From positions 1-64,000 of the forward strand of contig CANBRM010000003.1 of assembly GCA_947371915.1 (NCBI GenBank): DNA of 64,000 bases. The letters run 5' to 3'. Shown piece by piece: positions 27,066-36,907 of this stretch. The notes below the pieces were generated by a model. The model ran no database searches. It was not told the DNA's origin and worked only from the letters and a program-made list of their open reading frames with translations. Made by a program: the position numbers and the translations under genes. The DNA comes from Comamonadaceae bacterium (GTDB taxonomy: Bacteria; Pseudomonadota; Gammaproteobacteria; Burkholderiales; Burkholderiaceae_C). Within the stretch, counting starts at the first letter, position 1. Each line of letters opens with the position of its first letter.

Positions 27066-29594
27066 TTAATCGCCCAACTTGTAGGTCAGGCCCACCCAAA
27101 TGCCGCGAGGTGGTGCCGGCGTGTTGAACTGCTGCGTGGCCAAGGTGTAGACGCTGGTCATGCCGGCCAGGCCATAAGTGGCGTATTGCTTGTTCAACAC
27201 GTTGTTGATATTGGCTGACACACGCAACGCTTTGCTCAAGCTGTAGTGCGCATCCAAATTGAGCAGGTTGTAACCGGCCACTTTGCCGTTAGGGTCGGTG
27301 TTGCTTTCATTGCCATGCGCATATTGGCTGCCAACCACGATCAAATTCGCCCCCAACAACAGGTCTGGGCTGAAGGCATAGGTCGGGCGCAGCTTGAGAG
27401 TTTGACTGGCAATGCCTGGAATCTTGTTACCCGAAGTAACGTCTTGTCCACTCGCCGTCGTGAAGGCCGATTTGTAAGTCGCATCCACATACCCGTAATG
27501 GGCCGACAGTGCCCATTTATCCATCTTGGTGTGCGTGCCCAACTCCAAGCCACGTCGCTCGGTATTGCCCACGTTGGCAAAGTAACCCAGTGCAGCTGAC
27601 GACGCGATGAATTGAATGTCATTGCTCAACCGAGACGTGAAGACGGCCGCATTCCAAAAGGTCTGGTTACCCCACTTGCCACGGCCACCGAACTCGATGG
27701 TTTTGGCCACCACGGCCTTGAGGTCAGGGTCGCCATTGAAACCGGTTGGCAACGCACAAGGGCTGTTGGGGTCGGCACAAGACAACTCGATCGACGTCGG
27801 CGCACGCATAGCCTCGCTGTAGCTACCAAAAATTCCGTGCGCGTTGTCGAAGTTGTAATTGAACCCGAGCGCAGGGTTGAAGCGACGGTACTGGTGATCG
27901 CCATTCAAGCTGTTCGTTTGCGGCCCAGCGACGCCACCCACGGGTGCTGTGACGGCGGACACACCGCTGCCTGAACTTGCAGACTTGTAAGAGCCAATGT
28001 AGGCCGGGTTGTAATACGACGTGCCATCCAAAGACGTCCAGTTGTAGCCACCATCGTCATTCAAATATTGCTGGTTCGCGCCGGTCTGGTTGATCGTGGT
28101 TTGGTTGAAACTGCCCGAAGCCGTAATACTGAGCTTCTCATTCAATGCGAGCGTGTCAGTGAAATAGGCGCTCAGATTGGTGGTCATGGCATCTAAGTTC
28201 ACCGCACCCAACACATTGCCGCCATTGAAGCTCGGCAAGTTGGTGGATGACGGTGCCAATCCATTGGCCGTGAAACCATAGTTTTGGTTAGGCGTCACGA
28301 CTACTGCGTGATCGACCAGCTTGGCCAACGATGTGTTTTGCGCGTAGTTGATCTTTGATCGATCAAAGGAGCCCCCTAGCGTGAGCGCATTTTTGCGACC
28401 CAGTAAGTTGTCAAAGTTGGCCCATTGCAAGGACGTGCCAACCGTTTCTTGCCGCGTCATAGATTCGACAAGACTCGAATTGATTGAACTGGTCCAGCGA
28501 CCGTAGCCGTACGACAGCGCATTCGCATTGGTGACTGAGTTGACCGCTGTGCCGTTGGGTGCTTTGTTTGCACATTTAGGCGTGGCACCCGTCATGGCCA
28601 AGGAACCATCGTTGTTGAAACAGCCATCATCCAAATTCACATTGCTGTTGATGTTGCGCGAGTGGCCTTTGCGAACGAAAACATTCCCAGTCAGCTGCTG
28701 GTTGTCATCCAGCGTGTGCGTGCCCTTCAATTGAATGAGCGTCATTTGATTGGCGGTGCTGTCGGGCGATGTGTAGGCAGAACGTGTGTTGCCCATCATG
28801 TCCATGGGCAAGGCCTGCGTACCGCGCAAGGTGGTGTCAGCCAATGCACCTGACAACTCAAAGCGCGTGTTGCCACCGTTACCGCGCCAGCGGGCTTTAC
28901 CGAATAACTGCTTGACGTCTGAGCCTGAATGGTCACGATAGCCATTCTGTTGATCGAGATTGCCGGCAAAGAAGTAATCGGTGCCGTGCGTGGAATCGAC
29001 CCACCCATTTTCAAAGTTGACACGCTGACGACCGAACGAGCCGCCCAGCACGCCCACCGATGCGCCTGGGTTGTCCTTGCCGTTTTTGGTGTCCATCACC
29101 AAAGCGCCGCCCAGTGTGTTTAAGCCAAACATGGGGTTAGAGCCGGGCAACACACTCACGCGAGACATAGCGTTCATCGGAATGAGATCCCAATTCACCA
29201 CCGAGCCGAAAGGCTCGTTCATCCGAATGCCGTCGAAATAAACCGACAAACCAACAGGCGCACCCAGCAAAGACGAGGCTTGAAAACCACGGTAGTTGAC
29301 ATCGTTTTGATAGCCGTTGCCCACGCCATTGCTCACGCTCACGGGTCCGAGGTTGTTATTCAACAAGTCGGCCAAGTTGGTCACGCCTTGTTCATTCGCA
29401 TCCTGGGCCGTCAGCGTTTGTGCGTTGGCGGGAAACTGGGAAAGTGGCACGGCCACACCGCCCAAAGGTGTGGCCCCCACCACCTCCACCGTGGGCAGCT
29501 GTAGCAGCGCGTCTTGCTCAGCAGAAAAGGCCGGCGACATGAAACCAGCACAGATCAGGGCGATAGAAATCAGGGAAGGGCGCAGCGTTGTCAT
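27066..29594 (-). CDS. TonB-dependent receptor, substrate unknown
   Basis: Signal peptide, plug domain (LADLLNNNLGPVSVSNG...NDVNYRGF), C-terminal barrel strand GIWVGLTYKLGD; start trimmed to MTTLRPS. Confidence 0.9.
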   Translation of the reverse strand: MTTLRPSLISIALICAGFMSPAFSAEQDALLQLPTVEVVGATPLGGVAVPLSQFPANAQTLTAQDANEQGVTNLADLLNNNLGPVSVSNGVGNGYQNDVNYRGFQASSLLGAPVGLSVYFDGIRMNEPFGSVVNWDLIPMNAMSRVSVLPGSNPMFGLNTLGGALVMDTKNGKDNPGASVGVLGGSFGRQRVNFENGWVDSTHGTDYFFAGNLDQQNGYRDHSGSDVKQLFGKARWRGNGGNTRFELSGALADTTLRGTQALPMDMMGNTRSAYTSPDSTANQMTLIQLKGTHTLDDNQQLTGNVFVRKGHSRNINSNVNLDDGCFNNDGSLAMTGATPKCANKAPNGTAVNSVTNANALSYGYGRWTSSINSSLVESMTRQETVGTSLQWANFDNLLGRKNALTLGGSFDRSKINYAQNTSLAKLVDHAVVVTPNQNYGFTANGLAPSSTNLPSFNGGNVLGAVNLDAMTTNLSAYFTDTLALNEKLSITASGSFNQTTINQTGANQQYLNDDGGYNWTSLDGTSYYNPAYIGSYKSASSGSGVSAVTAPVGGVAGPQTNSLNGDHQYRRFNPALGFNYNFDNAHGIFGSYSEAMRAPTSIELSCADPNSPCALPTGFNGDPDLKAVVAKTIEFGGRGKWGNQTFWNAAVFTSRLSNDIQFIASSAALGYFANVGNTERRGLELGTHTKMDKWALSAHYGYVDATYKSAFTTASGQDVTSGNKIPGIASQTLKLRPTYAFSPDLLLGANLIVVGSQYAHGNESNTDPNGKVAGYNLLNLDAHYSLSKALRVSANINNVLNKQYATYGLAGMTSVYTLATQQFNTPAPPRGIWVGLTYKLGD

Positions 29595-29698
29595 ACGAAC
29601 AGACTCAATATCAAACCAAAAACCGAGAGGAGGACTCGGTCTCACTTCAGGTTGAATTTAGAGGATTCGGCTCGACATGCGTAGGGAATAAATCCCGC

Positions 29699-30094
29699 TC
29701 AGAGCACCCAACGCACTAGGTAAAACCCGAGCACCAGCCAGATCACAACAAAGCATCCAGCAGCCCAAAGACTACGCGGCTTGGCCAACAAGGCGTCGGC
29801 TTTGATACGCGCACTGACCAGCACGTCGCTGGGCATCAAGCGCATGACCAGCAACAGCCCAAGCGGCACGATGAGCAAGTCATCTAAGTAGCCCAAAACG
29901 GGAATGAAGTCGGGAATCAAATCAATCGGGCTGAGCGCGTAGGCCGCCACCAGCGCGGCCAACAGGCGCGCGCCCCAAGGCGCTTGTGGGTCACGTGCGG
30001 CAAAGTACACCGTCACCACATCGCGCTTGATGCTGCGTGCCCACGTCTTGACGCGCGCGATCAGAGAGGTCTTAGGCGTGGGTGAATCCGTCAT
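29699..30094 (-). CDS. YkvA family protein (DUF1232)
   Basis: AAYALSPIDLIPDFIPVLGYLDDLLIVPLGL motif. Confidence 0.93.
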   Translation of the reverse strand: MTDSPTPKTSLIARVKTWARSIKRDVVTVYFAARDPQAPWGARLLAALVAAYALSPIDLIPDFIPVLGYLDDLLIVPLGLLLVMRLMPSDVLVSARIKADALLAKPRSLWAAGCFVVIWLVLGFYLVRWVL

Positions 30095-30150
30095 GTTTAA
30101 AAAAACGCGGCAGAAAATTGGTATTGACGGCTGACGTTTTAGACGCAGCG

Positions 30151-30840
30151 TTAAGCCAAGGCCACGCGCATCTGATCAATCACCGCTTTGTAGTCGGGCT
30201 TGCCAAAAATCGCGCTACCGGCCACGAAGGTGTCGGCACCAGCATCGGCCACTTGGCGGATGTTGTCGGGCTTGATGCCACCGTCTACCTCAAGGCGGAT
30301 GTCTTTGCCACTGCGCTCAATCCATTTGCGCGCCAGCTCAACTTTGCGCAGGGCTGAATCGATGAAACTTTGGCCGCCAAAACCAGGGTTGACGCTCATG
30401 ATCAAAATCAGATCAATTTCGTCAATCGTCCACTCCAGCACATCCAATGACTCGGCGGGGTTGAACACCAAACCCGCCTTCACGCCCTTGCTCTTGATGG
30501 CCTGCACGCTGCGGTGCACATGAGCGCTGGCGTCGGGGTGAAAACTGATGAGGTCCGCACCGGCATCGGCAAACGAAGCGGCCAAGGCGTCGACGGGCGA
30601 AATCATCAAATGCACATCAATCGGCACAGCCAAACCCGCCGCAGTTTTGGCGTGCGGCTTCAAGGCTTGGCAAATCATGGGGCCGAACGTGAGGTTGGGC
30701 ACGTAATGGTTGTCCATCACGTCGAAGTGAATCCAGTCGGCACCAGCGTCAATGACGTTTTTGACCTCTTCGCCCAAGCGGGCAAAGTCGGCCGACAAAA
30801 TGGAGGGGGCGATGCGAAAGGTGGGGCGTGTGCTGTTCAT
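30151..30840 (-). CDS. rpe: ribulose-phosphate 3-epimerase
   Basis: [52 protein letters not shown]. Confidence 0.97.
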   Translation of the reverse strand: MNSTRPTFRIAPSILSADFARLGEEVKNVIDAGADWIHFDVMDNHYVPNLTFGPMICQALKPHAKTAAGLAVPIDVHLMISPVDALAASFADAGADLISFHPDASAHVHRSVQAIKSKGVKAGLVFNPAESLDVLEWTIDEIDLILIMSVNPGFGGQSFIDSALRKVELARKWIERSGKDIRLEVDGGIKPDNIRQVADAGADTFVAGSAIFGKPDYKAVIDQMRVALA

Positions 30841-30897
30841 GGGGGTGATTATTTCATCCCCGCCAAGGCCCCTTTGGGCTTAGGCCAAAATCAGGCC

Positions 30898-31290
30898 ATG
30901 CAACGCTATAAATTCCAAGTCGAAGTTCATCCCCAATACCTGCCCGAACAATCGGACCCAGAGGGCGGGCTGTACATGTTTGCCTACACGATCACCATCA
31001 CCAACATGGGGAGCATCGCCGCGCAGCTGATCTCCCGCACTTGGAATGTGAACGATGCCCAAGGCATTCACGAGAAAATTCGCGGCTTGGGCGTCGTCGG
31101 CCATCAGCCCTTGCTCAAACCCGGCGAGCAGTTTGAATACACCAGCGGCACCCGCTTGCGCACGCCCACCGGCACCATGCACGGCAGCTACTTCTGCGTG
31201 GCCGAAGACGGTGAAAAGTTCGACGTGGACATTCCCATGTTTGTGCTGGACGCCTTGAGCGACGCGCCAGGCAACCGCAACCTGCACTGA
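30898..31290 (+). CDS. apaG: ApaG protein
   Basis: MQRYKFQVEVHPQYLPEQSDPE...FAYTITITNMG...GEQFEYTSGTRLRTPTGTMHGSY; start trimmed from the longer ORF. Confidence 0.95.
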   Translation: MQRYKFQVEVHPQYLPEQSDPEGGLYMFAYTITITNMGSIAAQLISRTWNVNDAQGIHEKIRGLGVVGHQPLLKPGEQFEYTSGTRLRTPTGTMHGSYFCVAEDGEKFDVDIPMFVLDALSDAPGNRNLH

Positions 31291-31298
31291 GGCCAGAC

Positions 31299-32297
31299 AT
31301 GGGTGAATTCGACCTGATCGAACGCTACTTCAAACGCCCCACCCAAAAAGCGGTGCTGGGCGTGGGCGACGACTGCGCCTTGTTGACCCCCACCGCTGGC
31401 ATGCAACTGGCCATCTCCAGCGACATGCTGGTGGAAGGCCGCCATTTCTTAAGCACCGTCGACCCCGCCCACTTGGGCCACAAAGCCTTGGCCGTCAACT
31501 TGAGCGACTTGGCGGCTTGTGGCGCTACACCCGTGGCCTTCACTTTGGCGCTGTCGTTGCCCCGCGTAGACGAAGCGTGGCTGGCGGGCTTCTCCAGCGG
31601 CTTGCTGCAATTGGCCGATGCGCATGGTTGCGAACTGGTGGGCGGCGACACCACCCAAGGGCCATTGAACATCTGCATCACCGTGTTTGGCGAAGTACCT
31701 CCGGGCGATGCCCTGCTGCGCCACAACGCACAAGTGGGCGACGACATTTACATCAGCGGCACGGTGGGCGATGCGCGCTTGGCCCTCGAAGTCTTTCGCG
31801 GCACGCAGTCGTTGGATGCGACGGGCTTGGCCTACACCCACTTGCGCATGGAACGCCCCACGCCACGCGTGGCCCTTGGCACCGCCTTGCGCGGCGTGGC
31901 CAACGCAGCCATTGACGTGAGCGACGGCTTGCTGGGCGATTTGGGCCACATCTTGAAACGCTCAGGCGTGGGCGCCCAAATCGACACCGCGTGGCTGCAA
32001 TCGTCCAACACCCAACGCCACAGCGCAGGCAATGAGGCCGATGCAGGCATCAGCCCTTGGCTGGCCGCGTTGCCTTGGAACAAGCGCCTCGACTACGCCC
32101 TCGCCGGAGGTGACGACTACGAACTTTGCTTCACCGCCCCCGTTGAGCAACGCGAAATGGTCCACGCCGCTGCCTGGGAAAGCGACACCCCCGTGACACG
32201 CATTGGCCGCATCACGGCGCAACAAGGCTTGGTGGTGCTGGACCCACAGGGGCAGCCCATTGCACGCAGGTTTGCGTCGTTTGATCACTTTGCGTGA
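31299..32297 (+). CDS. thiL: thiamine-phosphate kinase
   Basis: MGEFDLIERYF, VGDDCALL, LAVNLSDLAACGA, AIDVSDGLLGDLGHI. Confidence 0.96.
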   Translation: MGEFDLIERYFKRPTQKAVLGVGDDCALLTPTAGMQLAISSDMLVEGRHFLSTVDPAHLGHKALAVNLSDLAACGATPVAFTLALSLPRVDEAWLAGFSSGLLQLADAHGCELVGGDTTQGPLNICITVFGEVPPGDALLRHNAQVGDDIYISGTVGDARLALEVFRGTQSLDATGLAYTHLRMERPTPRVALGTALRGVANAAIDVSDGLLGDLGHILKRSGVGAQIDTAWLQSSNTQRHSAGNEADAGISPWLAALPWNKRLDYALAGGDDYELCFTAPVEQREMVHAAAWESDTPVTRIGRITAQQGLVVLDPQGQPIARRFASFDHFA

Positions 32298-32345
32298 CCG
32301 CCTAGCACCGTCCTAATCCACGCCCCTGCACACCACTGAACCGCC

Positions 32346-32834
32346 ATGCTGACCCGCCGCTTCGTTCTCTCTCACCCCGCCCATTTCATCGCGCTGGGCG
32401 CAGGATCTGGCCTGAGCCGTTTCGCGCCGGGCACGGCGGGCACCTTGTGGGCGTGGGCGGTGTTTTTACTCTTGCAAATTTGGTTGACGCCCTTCCAAAT
32501 GGGCGTGTTAATTGGCGCATCCACGCTGGTGGGTTGGTGGGCTTGCACGCTAACCGCACGTCACATGGGCGTGGCCGACCCGGGCGCGATTGTGTGGGAC
32601 GAGGTGGTCGCGTTTTGGCTGATTTTGTGGCTGGTCACGCCCACCACATTTGGTGGTGAGTTAGCTGCATTCATCTTGTTTCGCTACTTTGATGCGGCTA
32701 AGCCTGGCCCGGTGCGCTGGGCCGATCAGCTGTTCAAAGGGTTTGGTTGGCGCGGCGGCTGGGGCATCATGTTCGATGACTTTGTCGCCGCCTTTTGCAC
32801 GCTGTTGGTGATGGCTCTATGGAGAACGCTATGA
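32346..32834 (+). CDS. pgpA: phosphatidylglycerophosphatase A
   Basis: GSGLSRFAPGTAGTLWAW, DPGAIVWDEVVAFWL. Confidence 0.95.
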   Translation: MLTRRFVLSHPAHFIALGAGSGLSRFAPGTAGTLWAWAVFLLLQIWLTPFQMGVLIGASTLVGWWACTLTARHMGVADPGAIVWDEVVAFWLILWLVTPTTFGGELAAFILFRYFDAAKPGPVRWADQLFKGFGWRGGWGIMFDDFVAAFCTLLVMALWRTL

Positions 32835-33355
32835 CGACACAAACAACACAGACTGACGTAGAACGTTTAGCGCAAGCCTTGTTGCAACACGGCTGGATGT
32901 TGGCCACAGCCGAAAGCTGCACGGGCGGCATGATCGCGGCAAGCTGCACCGACTTGGCCGGATCGAGCCAATGGCTGGAGCGCGGTTTTGTGACCTACTC
33001 CAACGAGGCCAAGCATGAGATGTTGGGCGTGGACAGCGCCTTGATCGCGCAGCACGGCGCGGTGAGCGAACCGGTCGTGCAAGCCATGGCTTTGGGGGCG
33101 CTGCGCCATTCGCGGGCGCAAGTGTCGGTGGCGGTGACGGGCGTTGCGGGGCCCACGGGCGGCTCAGTCGACAAACCCGTCGGCACGGTGTGGTTCAGCT
33201 GGGCCTTGCCCAGCGATGCGGGCCCTACTTTGGGCGCCGAAACCGCGTGGGTCAAAACCGAGGTGATGCACTTCGCAGGCGATCGCGCAGCGGTACGCGA
33301 GGCTACGGTGCAGCATGCCTTATGCACGCTGCTGGCCTTGCTTCAAACGCCTTAA
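32831..33355 (+). CDS. pncC: CinA family nicotinamide-nucleotide amidohydrolase
   Basis: LATAESCTGGMIAASCTDLAGSSQWLERGFVTYSNEAK, VAVTGVAGPTGGSVDKPVGTVW; ATGA overlap with pgpA. Confidence 0.95.
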   Translation: MTTQTTQTDVERLAQALLQHGWMLATAESCTGGMIAASCTDLAGSSQWLERGFVTYSNEAKHEMLGVDSALIAQHGAVSEPVVQAMALGALRHSRAQVSVAVTGVAGPTGGSVDKPVGTVWFSWALPSDAGPTLGAETAWVKTEVMHFAGDRAAVREATVQHALCTLLALLQTP

Positions 33356-33413
33356 AGCTTAGGTGAATGACGGATACGACAAAGCGCTAGCCGCTCCTCG
33401 GCGCATTCGCATC

Positions 33414-33896
33414 TCAAACCGGCAACACGGCTGGAAAACGCTTGGCAACTGCCACTCCCAACCGCGCCATGCGGTTGCGCATGGTTAGCACAGCTTTGTC
33501 TTTGCTGATGAGTTGGGCTTTGTGCTGCGCGGCGAGGTCGATGAACTTTTGGTCATCACCGTCTTTGCAAATGAACAGAGCCTTGGGCGCGACGGGCTGC
33601 AACACCGCATGGGCATCAAACTGGCGCAAGATGTCTTCGGCAGTCAACGCGCTGAAGGCCAAGCGCCGGGCGATGTGGGTGTACGCCAACACGCGCTCTA
33701 ACTCATCACGCATCACTTGTGTGGCCAGCCACTGCACAGACTTGCCGCTCAAAGCGGCTTGCAAGTCGGGCGTTGCTGGATCTTGATAAAGCCACAGATC
33801 CAGCACGATGTTGGTGTCGAGCACCACAAGCACAGGCGTCGGGCTGGCTTGCAAACTCAAGCCAACTCGCTCGACATCACTCACACCCTGACTCAC
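33414..33896 (-). CDS. PIN-domain protein (putative TA toxin component, PIN family)
   Basis: VVLDTNIVLDLWLY...ICKDGDDQKFIDLAAQHKAQLISKDKAVL; overlaps the upstream methyltransferase by 4 nt. Confidence 0.88.
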   Translation of the reverse strand: MSQGVSDVERVGLSLQASPTPVLVVLDTNIVLDLWLYQDPATPDLQAALSGKSVQWLATQVMRDELERVLAYTHIARRLAFSALTAEDILRQFDAHAVLQPVAPKALFICKDGDDQKFIDLAAQHKAQLISKDKAVLTMRNRMARLGVAVAKRFPAVLPV

Positions 33897-35323
33897 GATG
33901 CTGCTGGCCCTTTGCCCTCGGTGTGCTGAGCATCAGGGGCTTGGGCGTCGTTGGGTTTGTTGCGCATCGAGCCGGCACGCAAATCAAAGCGGAACATGCG
34001 GCACTCGATGGGGCCGTTCCACATGGGCACGCGACGCGATTCTTTGAAGCGCATGCGGGTGGGCAGCTTGAGATCGGGGGTCAGCATCCAAGCCGACCAA
34101 CCGGCGTAGTTTTTCTTCCAATGGCTGGCGAGTTGGGCAAAGAAGTCGCCGCCGTCTTCGGTTTGGGCAATGTCACGGGCGCCGAAGCGCGGCACATCAT
34201 CACGGATCATGCCGTTGTCATACGCGGCCTCGTCAAAGCCCGCATCGCCGTTGCTGTTGACGTCTTCGTAGGGCGACACGTATTCGCTAGGCGGTGCATA
34301 GCGGGCACGGCGTGCAGCACCCGCTATACCGGCGGCTTCAATGCGCTCGCCATACGGCGGGTTGACCAGCATGATGCCGGGTTGCTCGCACGGGGGCATG
34401 CGTTGCAATGCATCGCCACCGCGCAGTTGCACGGCGTGCGCCACGCCTCCGCGCTCTGCATTGCGCTCGGCAAAGTCGACCATACGGAAAGCCACATCGC
34501 TGCCAAAAATCGGCGCACGCGGTTCGCACTCTTGGTTGCGCGCGTTGTTGAGCAAGCCTTGCCACACGTGGGCCTGGTAAGGCACCAATTTCTCAAAACC
34601 AAAACGGCGCATGGAACCCGGCGCGATGTTGCAGGCGATTTGCGCCGCTTCAATCGCGATGGTGCCGCTGCCGCAACAGGGGTCATACAACGGCACGCCT
34701 TGCGCCACCAAGCCGTCTGGATTGGCTGCGGTGCCATCGCCTTGGCTCCAGCCGCTGGCCGCCAACATGGCGGCAGCCAATGTTTCTTTCAATGGCGCAT
34801 CGCCTTTGTCGGCGCGCCAGCCGCGTTTGAACAAAGGTTCGCCCGAGGTGTCGATGTAGAGCGTGAGGTTCTCAGTGGTCAAGTGGGCGTAGATGCGGGC
34901 ATCGGGCCACTGCGTGTTGACGTCAGGGCGCACGCCCGTTTTGTGACGGAAGCGATCGGCCACCGCATCTTTGATTTTGAGGGCTGCGAAGTTCAAGCTC
35001 TTCAAGGGACTGTGCTGCGCGGTGATTTCAATTTTGAACGACTCTTTGGGCGAGAACCACAGCTCCCACGCCACTTCGCAGGCGGCGTTGTAGAGGTCTT
35101 GCTCTTGGCGATAAAACGTATGCGACAACTCCACCAACACGCGCTGGGCCAAACGGCTGTGCAAGTTGAGCAACATGGCATCGCGCCATGAGGCACGCAC
35201 CATCACGCCGGCACGGAAGGCGCGCAGATCCTCATCAGCCACGCCGGTGATGCGTTTGACCTCGGTGGCCAAATAGGTTTCAACGCCTGCCGCACAGGGC
35301 AAGAAAAGGGTCAACTGATTCAT
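33893..35323 (-). CDS. THUMP-domain class I RNA methyltransferase (RlmL N-terminal-like)
   Basis: THUMP region, DPCCGSGTIAIEAA, VNPPYGERI. Confidence 0.93.
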   Translation of the reverse strand: MNQLTLFLPCAAGVETYLATEVKRITGVADEDLRAFRAGVMVRASWRDAMLLNLHSRLAQRVLVELSHTFYRQEQDLYNAACEVAWELWFSPKESFKIEITAQHSPLKSLNFAALKIKDAVADRFRHKTGVRPDVNTQWPDARIYAHLTTENLTLYIDTSGEPLFKRGWRADKGDAPLKETLAAAMLAASGWSQGDGTAANPDGLVAQGVPLYDPCCGSGTIAIEAAQIACNIAPGSMRRFGFEKLVPYQAHVWQGLLNNARNQECEPRAPIFGSDVAFRMVDFAERNAERGGVAHAVQLRGGDALQRMPPCEQPGIMLVNPPYGERIEAAGIAGAARRARYAPPSEYVSPYEDVNSNGDAGFDEAAYDNGMIRDDVPRFGARDIAQTEDGGDFFAQLASHWKKNYAGWSAWMLTPDLKLPTRMRFKESRRVPMWNGPIECRMFRFDLRAGSMRNKPNDAQAPDAQHTEGKGPAAS

Positions 35324-35331
35324 AAATGTCT

Positions 35332-36903
35332 TTAAAGCGCTTTGCGCAAAGTGGTTGGCGCAATACGTAGCGCCTCACGGTACTTGGCCACGGTGCGGCG
35401 GGCGCACTCAATGCCTTGTTCTTTCAGCATCTCAGACAGTTGGTTGTCTGACAGGGGCTTCTTGGTGTTTTCGTTGGCGACAAACTGTTTGATCAACGCA
35501 CGCACCGCCGTGCTGGAGGCGTTGTTGCCGCTGTCGGTTTCCAACCCCGAGCCAAAGAAATACTTCAACTCAAAGGTGCCGTAGGGCGTGCTCATGTACT
35601 TGTTGGTGGTCACACGGCTGATGGTGGACTCGTGCAGCCCCAACTCCTCGGCAATCTCGCGCAGCACCATCGGCCGCATGGCGAGTTCGCCGTGGATGAA
35701 GAAGTTTTTCTGGCGCTCGGCAATCGCATTGCTCACGCGCAAGATGGTGTCAAAGCGCTGCTGAATGTTTTTGATGAACCAACGCGCCTCTTGCAAACGT
35801 TGCTGCAGTCCGGCGTGGTTGTCGCCCTTGCCGCCTTTCAAGGCGCTGGCGTAAATGTCGTGCACACGCAAACGCGGCATCACATCGGGGTTCAGGGCCA
35901 CGCGGAATTTGGGAGCGATGGTGGACTTGCCCACGCGGGTCACCAACACATCGGGCACCACCACGTGGCGCTCCACATCGGCAAAGCGACGACCGGGTTT
36001 GGGCTCCAAACGGGCGATCAAGGCAATCGCCAATTTGACGGTGGCTTCGCTGTCGTTCACGGCCACGGCCAAGCGTTTGAAATCGCGTTTGGCCAGCATT
36101 TCCAACGGCTGTTTGCACATGGCCAGCGCCACGTCGCGCACGTTGGTGGCCTCTTCGCTGTACACATCCATGGCCTTGAGCTGCAAGGTCAAGCACTCAG
36201 CCAAATGGCGAGCGCCCACACCCACGGGCTCTAGGCTTTGCAGCAGCGACAGCGCCACTTGAAAGCGGTGTTCGAGTTCTTCGATTTGCTCTTCGTCATC
36301 ACCGCCCAAACCTTCGGCCAAGCTGCGCAAAGTGTCTTCGAGATAGCCGTCGTCGTTGAGGTTTTCTATCAAATAGCGCAGGGCGGCTTGGTCGGTTTCG
36401 CTCAGGCGCAGCGCCAAGGCTTGGCGGTGCAAAAAGGAAGTCAGCGATTCTTGGCTGCGCGCCAGCTCGGTGGCGTCGGCCACATCGCTGTCGGCGGTGT
36501 TGTTGTTTTTGCTGGCGGGTGCATCGCCGCCCCACTCGGAGTCATCGGCCGAAAACTCCACGCTGCCGTCGCCATCCCAACTCTCTGCCACACCGTCCAC
36601 GCTGGGCTCGGTGTCGCTAGCCGTGTTGTCCACGGTGATTTCGGACATGCCGCCATCAAGCGACGGCACCTCGCGTACAGGTTCGACCTCTTCGTCGCGC
36701 GTGGGCGCGTCGGCCTTGTCGAGGCCAAACTCTTCACGAGGCGCCTCTTCAAACTCTTTGTCGAGAAAGGGGTTGTCGTCGAGCATTTGCTCGATCTCTT
36801 GGCTCAACTCCAGCGTGGACAGTTGAAGCAGTCGGATGGACTGCTGCAACTGGGGCGTGAGCGCCAGATGCTGGGAAACGCGAAGTGATAAGCCTTGTTT
36901 CAT
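35332..36903 (-). CDS. rpoN: RNA polymerase sigma-54 factor
   Basis: MKQGLSLRVSQHLALTPQLQQSIRLLQLS; RpoN box-like ARRTVAKYREALRI; start trimmed. Confidence 0.97.
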   Translation of the reverse strand: MKQGLSLRVSQHLALTPQLQQSIRLLQLSTLELSQEIEQMLDDNPFLDKEFEEAPREEFGLDKADAPTRDEEVEPVREVPSLDGGMSEITVDNTASDTEPSVDGVAESWDGDGSVEFSADDSEWGGDAPASKNNNTADSDVADATELARSQESLTSFLHRQALALRLSETDQAALRYLIENLNDDGYLEDTLRSLAEGLGGDDEEQIEELEHRFQVALSLLQSLEPVGVGARHLAECLTLQLKAMDVYSEEATNVRDVALAMCKQPLEMLAKRDFKRLAVAVNDSEATVKLAIALIARLEPKPGRRFADVERHVVVPDVLVTRVGKSTIAPKFRVALNPDVMPRLRVHDIYASALKGGKGDNHAGLQQRLQEARWFIKNIQQRFDTILRVSNAIAERQKNFFIHGELAMRPMVLREIAEELGLHESTISRVTTNKYMSTPYGTFELKYFFGSGLETDSGNNASSTAVRALIKQFVANENTKKPLSDNQLSEMLKEQGIECARRTVAKYREALRIAPTTLRKAL

Positions 36904-36907
36904 GCCA

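Noticed and set aside
33719-35191. Plus-strand 490-aa ORF opposite the RNA methyltransferase
   Set aside because: Antisense shadow; opposite strand has clear THUMP/methyltransferase motifs.
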